From DAOVRL01 sp964459805 (GTDB lineage Bacteria > Planctomycetota > Phycisphaerae > Sedimentisphaerales > Anaerobacaceae), in contig CAYWOD010000238.1 in NCBI GenBank assembly GCA_964459805.1, positions 1 to 5,018 of the forward strand: DNA of 5,018 nucleotides, read 5' to 3'. Made by a program: the position numbers and the translations under genes. The notes under the pieces are model-generated. The model was given only the letters and a program-made list of their open reading frames with translations. It was not told the DNA's origin and searched no databases. Positions 1-5,018 of the stretch are shown piece after piece. The first letter of the stretch is position 1, and each line of letters begins with the position of its first letter.

Positions 1-11
1 CATTTTTTCAT
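1..11 (-). CDS. Possible start of a further minus-strand gene, cut by the window edge
   Basis: On the minus strand an ATG at 11-9 is followed by two lysine codons before the window ends. A purine-rich AAAGG lies 6 nt upstream of the ATG, a normal Shine-Dalgarno spacing. It begins 57 bp beyond the stop of the lipoprotein gene, in the same direction, and no hairpin terminator is visible in between, so it could be the next gene of the same transcript. A Met-Lys-Lys start is common in exported proteins, but three codons cannot identify anything. It may be chance. Confidence 0.3.
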
Positions 12-68
12 AACTTACCTTTATAACCATCTTCAACAATTACGATTTTTTTTTAGCTCAGACCGTTA

Positions 69-1466
69 TTAAGGAAAAACAGTCCATGGTTTTGCAGGCA
101 AGTCCTTTAAATATCCTTCCAGCCAGTCATATTGAGTGTGTCTTTCTAAAAACTTCTGTGAATCAAAGCCAATGTCACAGGAACTGCCCCACTTTGCCAT
201 AATTTTCCAATCTTTTGCCATCTTTGAATCAACAACTTTTCCGTCAATTGCACCTGCGGGACTATAGGCAGACTTACTTGTGGGAATACTCCCATCATCT
301 AATTCCCCATGGCCGCATATTGTTCTGGAACTCGGGTTTTCTTTCCCTAAGTAGACATCATAATGGTCAGCAAGCATTTGTTTGGCAATTTCAGTACTAA
401 CCCGTCCGTGGTGTTTTTTCATAAGTTGTTTCCATCGTTCCCTGCGAGCTACATAGGTACTTCTTACATCACCATAGTTAGCTTTGGTCTCTTCTCTTAA
501 AATCTTTATGTTGTCCGTAATATTTGAACCTGAAAAATATCCATCCGTCTTTTTCTCTAAACTATGATGTTTTAATCCGAGCTCAAGGCGAGCGATCTTA
601 TTGGTTTTAATGTCTCCCAACAGCCAGGAATTGGCATAAGCACCACTATTGTTTTTAATCATTATTTCAGCCCACTCATCAATGTTATTGGCGTACTGCA
701 TCGCTTTCCTGGCCCTTACAAAAACGGGAGTTCCCTTTTTGTTAAATCCGCTAAAACCTCCAATAGTAGTTTCCGTACCGACCAATCCTGCTGAAGTGAT
801 GAAAAAATCTGTACCGCTATATATCAAAGGACCCCAGGATTGCATTAGGATTCGATGACCATTGTCGGGGGCAATGTCCACGATAATATTGCAAAATTGA
901 GCATCTGCATAGCCTGACCATGTATTGTGGGCCATAACTATTCCGCCATCAGCAGTAACATCACCGGTAGCAATAAAGGCACTACAACCAGTCCCCATTG
1001 ATTCTTTCTCATGAGGCCACCAATACCAGAGAATATCGATAGACCCATTCATAAAAAGCATTTGTTCATAAGTTATTTCCTTTCCGGCTTTCTGCATTCC
1101 TCTTACCATTCCCTTCATTTCTTCGATATACTCTTTAGGAATTTTCCCTTTGAAAAGTTTAGTAGCGGCCTTAGTGAAAAAGTCAAGTTCTTTTGCAGTC
1201 TGAAATTCCTCCATATACGCTGTTGTTTTTAAGCATTCGTCAATTTCATTGGCGGTTAAATAACCCCGCTGGAATCCTCTTTCAAAAGGCTTTCCTTCAA
1301 TATGCAGGTAAATCCAGCCGTTCTTATCATATCGATATGCCTTTGTTAGCCATTCTTTTTCTTGTAGGGCATTGTAGCCTTCACTGGCTGTTGGAGTAGT
1401 TCTGCATCCGCTGATAAAAAATATTATACATGCGCTGAACGCCAAGCCCCTTAAGCATCGCTTCAT
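69..1466 (-). CDS. Lipoprotein of the phospholipase B-like / C45 N-terminal-nucleophile hydrolase type
   Basis: This 465-aa protein is predicted to hydrolyse an amide or acyl bond outside the cytoplasm; the substrate is unknown. Residues 1-21 form a lipoprotein signal peptide: Lys/Arg start, hydrophobic core and lipobox ISGC with C21 as the lipidated residue. The Ntn-hydrolase core starts at GTGCSAF, with C161 the expected nucleophile exposed by autocleavage. It is followed by AHNTW (179-183), the run around 211-235 ending in TETTIGG, RTICGH (381-386) and PAGAIDGKV (403-411). The CSA-to-AHNTW spacing, GLV-TETTIG and GAID-KV pattern is what I recall of phospholipase B-like proteins; the CSA and RTICGH motifs also fit C45 acyltransferase/choloylglycine-hydrolase-like proteins. 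I therefore call the superfamily with confidence but not the reaction. The ATG at 1466 is chosen because AAAGGA lies 7 nt upstream and the signal peptide then starts MKRC. An in-frame ATG at 1481 would add five residues but has no ribosome site. Confidence 0.85.
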   Translation of the reverse strand: MKRCLRGLAFSACIIFFISGCRTTPTASEGYNALQEKEWLTKAYRYDKNGWIYLHIEGKPFERGFQRGYLTANEIDECLKTTAYMEEFQTAKELDFFTKAATKLFKGKIPKEYIEEMKGMVRGMQKAGKEITYEQMLFMNGSIDILWYWWPHEKESMGTGCSAFIATGDVTADGGIVMAHNTWSGYADAQFCNIIVDIAPDNGHRILMQSWGPLIYSGTDFFITSAGLVGTETTIGGFSGFNKKGTPVFVRARKAMQYANNIDEWAEIMIKNNSGAYANSWLLGDIKTNKIARLELGLKHHSLEKKTDGYFSGSNITDNIKILREETKANYGDVRSTYVARRERWKQLMKKHHGRVSTEIAKQMLADHYDVYLGKENPSSRTICGHGELDDGSIPTSKSAYSPAGAIDGKVVDSKMAKDWKIMAKWGSSCDIGFDSQKFLERHTQYDWLEGYLKDLPAKPWTVFP

Positions 1467-1478
1467 TTTTGTTCCTTT
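1457..1478 (-). promoter_or_regulatory. Ribosome binding site deciding the lipoprotein start
   Basis: Minus-strand AAAGGA sits about 7 nt before the ATG at 1466. It lies inside the five-codon extension that would be translated from the alternative ATG at 1481. The upstream ATG has only A/T-rich sequence in the expected Shine-Dalgarno position. This supports 1466 as the main start. Confidence 0.6.
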
Positions 1479-1509
1479 CATTTTATTAGCCTGGGCCTCT
1501 TTGGGGGAG

Positions 1510-1538
1510 ATTAGACCATACTACTGCTGGATTTTCAA
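1510..1538 (-). promoter_or_regulatory. Sigma70-type promoter for the lipoprotein gene
   Basis: On the minus strand TTGAAA (1538-1533) and TCTAAT (1515-1510) are separated by exactly 17 nt. Each hexamer differs from consensus by one base, and a TGG directly before the -10 adds an extended -10 motif. Transcription should start near 1503, giving a leader of roughly 37 nt that includes the AAAGGA ribosome site. The lipoprotein gene can therefore be expressed independently of the peptidase gene upstream. This is a sequence match only; no experimental start site is known. Confidence 0.6.
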
Positions 1539-1542
1539 TGCT

Positions 1543-1620
1543 CTAAACGAGATATAGGCTGCCCGTGCATAATTCCCCACACAGCAATACCAAATAGACA
1601 ATTAAAAACGGTTTTCTCAT
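1543..1620 (-). other. 25-codon signal-peptide-like mini-frame in the spacer
   Basis: On the minus strand ATG (1620) to TAG (1543-1545) encodes 25 residues, starting MRKPFLIVYLVLLCG. It looks like the start of an exported protein that stops abruptly. It begins 4 nt after the stop of the preceding mini-frame, an operon-like spacing. A shifted frame just downstream, ending RALKIQQ and stopping at 1526-1528, also looks coding-like. A broken remnant of an exported protein gene is one reading; chance is the other. I do not recognise a family. Confidence 0.25.
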
Positions 1621-1624
1621 TTTT

Positions 1625-1726
1625 CTATCCCTGTAATTCCACGGTAATATCAAAGGAGATCAAGGCTACGATGGTCCGGGTACCGTTGGTTGCAAAGGAG
1701 TAACTTATGTGCTGATCTGACTCCAT
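1625..1726 (-). other. 33-codon mini-frame downstream of the peptidase, possible gene remnant
   Basis: Minus-strand ATG (1726) to TAG (1625-1627) encodes 33 residues ending FDITVELQG. The frame stays open upstream, past the peptidase stop and into the last codons of the peptidase in the -1 phase. It contains an alternating polar/hydrophobic stretch (TIVALISFDITVEL) that resembles a beta strand of a real protein. No ribosome site precedes the ATG. It could be the tail of a gene whose front was deleted, or an accident of composition. No family is recognised. Confidence 0.25.
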
Positions 1727-1755
1727 CCACAATGTGCCGGAGTGGATCCATTTTT

Positions 1756-3213
1756 TTAAAGCATGGGATCCCACGGAGGCAAAATCACCGGTGACTGCTT
1801 GGCAATATCCTGAATTTCCTTAGGTACATATTTTTTCAGCACGATAATATTATAGACGTTCATGTCAAACCAGTTATCATACATCGTCCAAAAGCCCTTG
1901 CTGCCCGAATCTTCACCCCAACTGTTTTCCACCCGCCACTTCAAAGGTGTCTGACCTTTCATATCCACGCCTACCAGATTCATGGCGTGACTGCGTACGC
2001 TTTGCCGATACAGAGCACGCTCGGCCTTGGTCATCTTAACCTCAAGACCGTACAGCGAGTTGTAATCAAACATCCCGTCAGCCATGATCCCCGTCTCCCG
2101 GCTCTGATCATGGTCCACATCGGCCGCAAACAGCATTGCGTCACCACCACGGATAGAATCAACAGCAATCTTTTTTATCGTATCCAGATCAACATTCACA
2201 TAGCTGATGTCCCGGCCGTCATAGCCGTTACGCGACATGCGGATCTGGTAATACTTGCCCGCAGGGCGGATCGTATCGTGAAACATATTCATATAATCAT
2301 CGGGATTAACCCCGACAAATTCCTTCATAAACTGCTGCGGAGTCATCGTGATCGTGATCGTCTCGTCATTTTCTACAGTGCCAGGGATGTCTTCATCATC
2401 ATCGTCTTCGCCCTCTCCATCATAATCTTTTTCCTTCTTCGGTTTGTACCGCCAGGTAAATTCCGTCGGCGGCAGCCCGATATTCAGCACAAGGATCCGA
2501 TACACCTGGGCCAGCATTTTTTCTTTTTCAGCAATCAGCATTTTTACGGGCTGCCCGGCCTTGTGCATTTTATGAAGTTTGACAACATCCGAACGCAATT
2601 TCTGATACAGGAATTGATTCATCATAGGGGTATTACTCGAACTTTTTGTCTCGGGCATGACTTCTTTCGGAACCAGCCCGTATTTCTTGGCCAGGTCCGA
2701 AAAGTTTTCCCAGTACCCGCCGTCTCCGACAAATAGATTGTGCTGCAGAACCCAGACAACTTCGCGGTCCATCATATCCCTCTCGCGAAAATCGATCATG
2801 TACTGCAAAAAAGCATTCGACTTTTCCATTTTATCCCAGAACGAGATATAATTCTGCGAAAACTCAAACGATTTCAGCTTATGCTTTTCAATGACTGCGG
2901 GACGGAGGGAATTAAGGGCCGCAAAAATCCAGCATCGCCCGCTGCTCTTCTGATTGGTAATACCAGTAACCTTGACCTTATTACTGAAGAATTCATTGTG
3001 ATTGCTTACGATCTGGCGATTGAGAGCCAGGTCTTTGATGTTGTTATTAGTCAAGGAGTTATAGACTGTCCGATGCGCATCCAGGCTAAAATCACGCTGG
3101 ATCTGCTTGATCAGCGAAGGCGACAATCCCCCTTCCCCGCAAAAACCAGATGCCGAAAGCAGTACAACAAAAAAGCCGATCATGATTCGTTGAAAAGTAC
3201 TCATGTTTTCCAT
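1756..3213 (-). CDS. Exported bleomycin hydrolase / aminopeptidase C-type cysteine peptidase (C1B)
   Basis: This 485-aa papain-fold peptidase of the C1B family removes amino acids from peptide N-termini in known relatives. Residues 1 to about 25 form a Sec-type signal peptide with a hydrophobic core at 10-22, so it should act in the periplasm or outside, unlike the cytoplasmic PepC and bleomycin hydrolase. Catalytic residues are visible: Q88 of the oxyanion hole, C94 in SGRCWIFA, H409 in SHAMNLVGVD and N430 in WRVENSWGE. Further family-typical segments are GDGGYW (163-168) and the terminal PPWDPM. Length is slightly above the usual 450 or so, partly from the signal peptide and an acidic stretch near 261-275 (DGEGEDDDDEDIP). 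The end is odd: it stops at WDPML, where relatives I recall continue WDPMGAL. The start is supported by AAGGA about 10 nt upstream; an in-frame ATG three codons later is possible. The start lies 64 bp from the stop of a gene broken by the adjacent insertion. Confidence 0.9.
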   Translation of the reverse strand: MENMSTFQRIMIGFFVVLLSASGFCGEGGLSPSLIKQIQRDFSLDAHRTVYNSLTNNNIKDLALNRQIVSNHNEFFSNKVKVTGITNQKSSGRCWIFAALNSLRPAVIEKHKLKSFEFSQNYISFWDKMEKSNAFLQYMIDFRERDMMDREVVWVLQHNLFVGDGGYWENFSDLAKKYGLVPKEVMPETKSSSNTPMMNQFLYQKLRSDVVKLHKMHKAGQPVKMLIAEKEKMLAQVYRILVLNIGLPPTEFTWRYKPKKEKDYDGEGEDDDDEDIPGTVENDETITITMTPQQFMKEFVGVNPDDYMNMFHDTIRPAGKYYQIRMSRNGYDGRDISYVNVDLDTIKKIAVDSIRGGDAMLFAADVDHDQSRETGIMADGMFDYNSLYGLEVKMTKAERALYRQSVRSHAMNLVGVDMKGQTPLKWRVENSWGEDSGSKGFWTMYDNWFDMNVYNIIVLKKYVPKEIQDIAKQSPVILPPWDPML

Positions 3214-3277
3214 TTTTTTGCATCCTTAACTGAGATTTCCCTACGAGTTAATTGTTTGTTTATCTGACATTTCCCAT

Positions 3278-3355
3278 TTACACACCTAAAAAACATAATT
3301 CAGCCCTTTCGATGTCAATAATCTTACCAAAATTGCCTTGAGCTGTTGAGAATTT
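3278..3355 (-). pseudogene. Cut-off C-terminal tail of the host gene interrupted by the insertion
   Basis: This stretch holds 25 codons and a TAA (3280-3278) on the minus strand, with residues including GNFGKIIDIERAELCFLGV. Its codons show the purine-first bias of real coding sequence. It joins in frame to the open reading frame of the right flank (4936-5018) when the insertion sequence and one 8-bp duplication are removed. It has no start of its own and is separated from its gene by 1.57 kb. The stop lies 64 bp upstream of the peptidase start, a spacing compatible with an ancestral operon. I do not recognise the protein family. Confidence 0.6.
3292..3318 (-). promoter_or_regulatory. Weak candidate promoter upstream of the peptidase gene
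   Basis: A perfect -35 hexamer TTGACA (3318-3313) and TATGTT (3297-3292, four of six consensus bases) face the peptidase gene. The spacer is only 15 nt, shorter than optimal, and the -35 lies inside the coding tail of the disrupted gene. It could drive the peptidase after the insertion cut off upstream transcription, but the TTGACA may simply be the codons for I-I-D-I. Confidence 0.25.
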
Positions 3356-3363
3356 ACTTTTTT
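3356..3363 (+). repeat. Left copy of the 8-bp target-site duplication
   Basis: ACTTTTTT immediately abuts the left inverted repeat of the insertion sequence. The identical octamer abuts the right inverted repeat at 4936-4943. Eight base pairs is the duplication size known for IS66-family transposition, so this marks the element's exact boundary. Confidence 0.9.
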
Positions 3364-3385
3364 GTAACACTTTAGTCTTACGAGG
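3364..3385 (+). repeat. Left terminal inverted repeat of the IS66 element
   Basis: GTAACACTTTAG (3364-3375) matches the reverse complement of the right end at 11 of 12 positions. Extending to 22 bp gives 16 matches, with a second block GAGG at 3382-3385. The terminal GTAA is typical of IS66-family ends. Confidence 0.85.
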
Positions 3386-3423
3386 TGGTTGCGTGACATA
3401 GTGAAGTGAAAAAAATCTCAAAA

Positions 3424-3432
3424 TGTTAAAAT
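3424..3432 (+). promoter_or_regulatory. Candidate extended -10 promoter of the transposase
   Basis: TGTTAAAAT fits the extended -10 pattern TGnTATAAT with one mismatch in the hexamer. No good -35 lies 16-18 nt upstream, which is tolerated by extended -10 promoters. Transcription would start near 3439, giving a leader of about 36 nt before the ATG at 3476 and making the TTG at 3440 an unlikely start. Confidence 0.4.
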
Positions 3433-3475
3433 AGGCAACTTGCGCTTTTGTTCTATCCGGTTTACATTCAGCGTA

Positions 3476-4927
3476 ATGAAGGTGACGAACGCTGAACAAC
3501 CGAAACTCAACGGCATTCTTTTGGGGCCGGATTTGTCGCAAGAGCAGGCCGAAGTCATCTTTGCACTCGGCGAGGAAGCGGTTGTTTTTGCGTTGCTTGC
3601 TCAAGCCAAGATGATAGCCGAGAAGAACGCCGATGAAGCATCGGTTAAGGGTTCGAGTGATCCATCGTACCCGTCTGGGCAAAAGCCTCCTTATGAAAAA
3701 CCGAATAAGAACAAGGACAGGAAGAAAAAGCCCGGTCGCAAGAAAGGCCATAAAGGCAGTTGTCGCAATAGGCCGGATCAGGTTGATCGCACCGAAGAAC
3801 ACCGAGCATCGTGCTGTCCCGATTGCGGCGGCGAGCTCAAAGAATGCAGCGGCGCACGTGATCGGTATATTGAAGACATCCTTGAGGATGTTCGTGTTGA
3901 AGTCACCCGGCATATAATTCATCGTGACTGGTGTCCGTGTTGCCGTAGGATGGTCGAACCGGTTGTGCCGGATGCCTTGCCGAAATCGACTATCGGCAAT
4001 GGCATCCTGGTTTTGAGTGCCTGGCTGCACTTTTCGTTGGGCAACACAATATCTCAGATACTGGCGGTGTTGAATTTTCATCTTCAGTTTAAGATGACGC
4101 CTGGCGGCCTGGTGCAGATGTGGCATCGCCTGGCGGATATTCTGGAATCATGGTACGAAGAAATTGCTGATGATATTGTCCTCTCAGGCGTATTATACGG
4201 CGATGAGACCGGCTGGCGTATTAACGGCGCTACAAGCTGGTTATGGTGCTTCACAAGCCGGTTGGCAACCTTGTTTGCCATCGAGCGGTCTCGAGCCGGG
4301 CCGGTGGTGTTGAAATTTGTTAAAGAATGTTTTGACGGGGTGTTGGTGAGCGACTTCTGGGGCGCTTACAATGTGCTGGCATGCGCCAAACAAAAGTGTC
4401 TGGTGCATTTATTGCGCGATCTTGAGCGAGTGATGAAGTATAAAGATACCAGTGGCGATTGGGCCAGATTTTCCAAGAAGCTTAAGCGCCTTGTTCGCGA
4501 CGCGATTCGTCTTCGCAAGCGGTTGGAAGAATTGGATGCAGCGAGATACGAACAGCGTTGTCGCCGGATTGAGAAACGTTTACAGTTGATGATTGACTCT
4601 CATTGGACAAACAAAGAGGCAAGACGGCTGGTCAAACGACTTAAGCGTCATCAGAATGAGCTGTTTACATTTCTGCGTAATCACGATGTGCCGTTTGAGA
4701 ATAATTTTGCCGAGCGGATGATACGCGGAGCGGTGATTATGCGAAAGAACAGCTATAACAACCGCAGTGACCGCGGCGCGCGAACGCAGGCTATCCTTAT
4801 GAGTATATTCACTACCCTCAAACAACGCGGCCTAAATCCGATCAAGACGGTCAAACAGGCACTGAGAACTTATATAACCAGAGGCAAATTACCAACACTA
4901 TTCGAATTGTCTCCCTCAAATAGCTAA
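3476..4927 (+). CDS. tnpC: IS66-family transposase (TnpC type, DDE)
   Basis: This 483-aa transposase catalyses cut and joining of the element's ends. The order of parts is: N-terminal helical segment with LGEEAVVFALLAQAK (about 31-45); the PSGQKPPYEKPN stretch (66-77) and a Lys/Arg-rich linker to about 98; a zinc-finger-like domain with CPDC (114-117) and CPCC (153-156); and the DDE core with D243 in YGDETGWRING, D293 in VSDFWGAYN and E413 in NNFAERMIRG. The IS66 C-terminal segment follows from about 440. All three acidic residues are present and no frameshift is seen. The ATG at 3476 is preferred. The frame is open to a TTG at 3440, but a candidate promoter implies transcription starts about there; neither start has a strong ribosome site, so translation may be weak. 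The TAA stop (4925-4927) lies inside the right inverted repeat. Confidence 0.93.
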   Translation: MKVTNAEQPKLNGILLGPDLSQEQAEVIFALGEEAVVFALLAQAKMIAEKNADEASVKGSSDPSYPSGQKPPYEKPNKNKDRKKKPGRKKGHKGSCRNRPDQVDRTEEHRASCCPDCGGELKECSGARDRYIEDILEDVRVEVTRHIIHRDWCPCCRRMVEPVVPDALPKSTIGNGILVLSAWLHFSLGNTISQILAVLNFHLQFKMTPGGLVQMWHRLADILESWYEEIADDIVLSGVLYGDETGWRINGATSWLWCFTSRLATLFAIERSRAGPVVLKFVKECFDGVLVSDFWGAYNVLACAKQKCLVHLLRDLERVMKYKDTSGDWARFSKKLKRLVRDAIRLRKRLEELDAARYEQRCRRIEKRLQLMIDSHWTNKEARRLVKRLKRHQNELFTFLRNHDVPFENNFAERMIRGAVIMRKNSYNNRSDRGARTQAILMSIFTTLKQRGLNPIKTVKQALRTYITRGKLPTLFELSPSNS

Positions 4928-4935
4928 AGTATTAC
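4914..4935 (-). repeat. Right terminal inverted repeat of the IS66 element
   Basis: Read on the minus strand this end is GTAATACTTTAG followed by a diverged stretch and GAGG, matching the left end at 16 of 22 positions. It overlaps the last codons and stop of the transposase. It also supplies a TAG (4926-4924, minus) that ends the reading frame of the disrupted host gene. Confidence 0.85.
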
Positions 4936-5018
4936 ACTTTTTTGAAGTTCATCTGCCAAATCCGGGGTAAAAAAGTGAGGAAAATCCGTCGAGTCGACAG
5001 ATTTGCCGGCGGAATGAC
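4924..5018 (-). pseudogene. Disrupted host gene, 3' part truncated by the insertion (partial at right edge)
   Basis: On the minus strand a frame open from the window edge encodes 27 residues up to the duplicated target site, including DFPHFFTPDLADELQKS. It then runs into the insertion sequence as V-I-L and stops at TAG (4926-4924). Without the element it continues for 25 more codons at 3278-3355. The present product would therefore lose 25 C-terminal residues and gain three. Another minus-strand phase is also open here, but its codons lack the purine-first bias that the chosen frame shows in the 3278-3355 part. The 5' portion lies outside the window and the family is not recognised, so loss of function is not proven. 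Confidence 0.55.
4936..4943 (+). repeat. Right copy of the 8-bp target-site duplication
   Basis: ACTTTTTT directly follows the right inverted repeat and is identical to 3356-3363. One of the two copies is the original host sequence, which read aaa-agt on the minus strand within the interrupted gene. Confidence 0.9.

Larger units (their letters stand above)
3364..4935 (+). mobile_element. Complete IS66-family insertion sequence, 1572 bp, single-transposase type
   Basis: The element runs from GTAACACTTTAG on the left to CTAAAGTATTAC on the right and is flanked on both sides by ACTTTTTT. Its only substantial gene is an intact tnpC-like transposase; the accessory tnpA and tnpB genes of classical IS66 elements are absent, and there is no room for them. 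That organisation matches the single-gene ISBst12-type subgroup. Intact ends, an intact transposase and a perfect target duplication suggest a recent and potentially still mobile insertion. It landed near the 3' end of a minus-strand host gene, between that gene's body and the exported peptidase gene. Confidence 0.92.

Noticed and set aside
1720..1757. Possible plus-strand terminator: ATCCAC/GTGGAT stem followed by a T run
   Set aside because: The stem is only 6 bp with an 11-nt loop, competes with an overlapping ACTCC/GGAGT pairing, and would terminate transcription of a strand that has no gene here.
1987..2736. A 249-codon open frame on the plus strand
   Set aside because: It lies wholly antisense to the peptidase, whose catalytic motifs are all intact on the other strand. 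Its His/Ile-rich composition is that of a mirror frame.
2740..3267. A 175-codon open frame on the plus strand
   Set aside because: It overlaps the N-terminal half of the peptidase in antisense and has no motif or ribosome site of its own.
3278..4126. A 282-codon open frame on the minus strand across the insertion sequence
   Set aside because: It is antisense to the transposase, rich in Arg and His with no recognisable motif, and only its last 25 codons fall in the host gene tail. It is a chimera of a shadow frame and a real fragment.
4936..4976. Inverted repeat ACTTTTTT (4936-4943) with AAAAAAGT (4969-4976) around the target site
   Set aside because: The 8-bp arms are almost all A/T with a 25-nt spacer, easily arising by chance in this AT-rich stretch. 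It overlaps a probable coding frame.
4988..4998. Palindrome GTCGAGTCGAC
   Set aside because: It is explained as codons of the disrupted gene frame (V-D-S-T). A single odd-length palindrome gives no support for an operator.
1..5018. CRISPR arrays, tRNA, rRNA or a defence system
   Set aside because: No spaced direct repeats, cloverleaf or rRNA-like stretches were seen, and none of the genes belongs to a defence family I recognise.

Overview
The window looks like chromosomal DNA from a Gram-negative bacterium of middling GC. Both host hydrolases carry export signals, one of them a lipoprotein signal, and a complete insertion sequence is present. Nothing fixes the phylum. By eye the lipoprotein gene is AT-richer than the peptidase gene and the insertion sequence. 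No single gene here proves an undescribed system. The clearest structural event is a precisely bounded IS66-family insertion that appears to have cut the end off a host gene.

Layout, left to right. At the left edge (1-11, minus) there is a possible start of a further gene, cut by the window. From 69 to 1466 (minus) lies a lipoprotein of the phospholipase B-like / C45 N-terminal-nucleophile hydrolase type, with a good sigma70-type promoter at 1510-1538. From 1482 to 1755 is a spacer with two very short coding-like frames on the minus strand, possibly relics of lost genes. From 1756 to 3213 (minus) lies an exported bleomycin hydrolase / aminopeptidase C-type cysteine peptidase with intact catalytic residues, an unusual acidic stretch and a shortened C-terminal arm. 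From 3278 to 3355 (minus) is the cut-off tail of a disrupted gene. From 3364 to 4935 is a 1572-bp IS66-family element with imperfect terminal inverted repeats, flanked by identical 8-bp target duplications (ACTTTTTT at 3356-3363 and 4936-4943). It carries a single tnpC-like transposase (3476-4927, plus). From 4944 to 5018 the disrupted minus-strand gene resumes and runs off the right edge.

How it fits together. Removing the element and one duplication joins the right flank to 3278-3363 in one open minus-strand frame, which stops 64 bp before the peptidase start. The ancestral order was therefore probably unknown gene, exported peptidase, lipoprotein hydrolase, all on the minus strand, perhaps partly co-transcribed. 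The insertion now separates the peptidase from whatever lay upstream. The two intact host genes both predict cysteine-nucleophile amide or peptide hydrolases acting outside the cytoplasm. A shared role in breaking down peptides or amides is plausible but is inference only.
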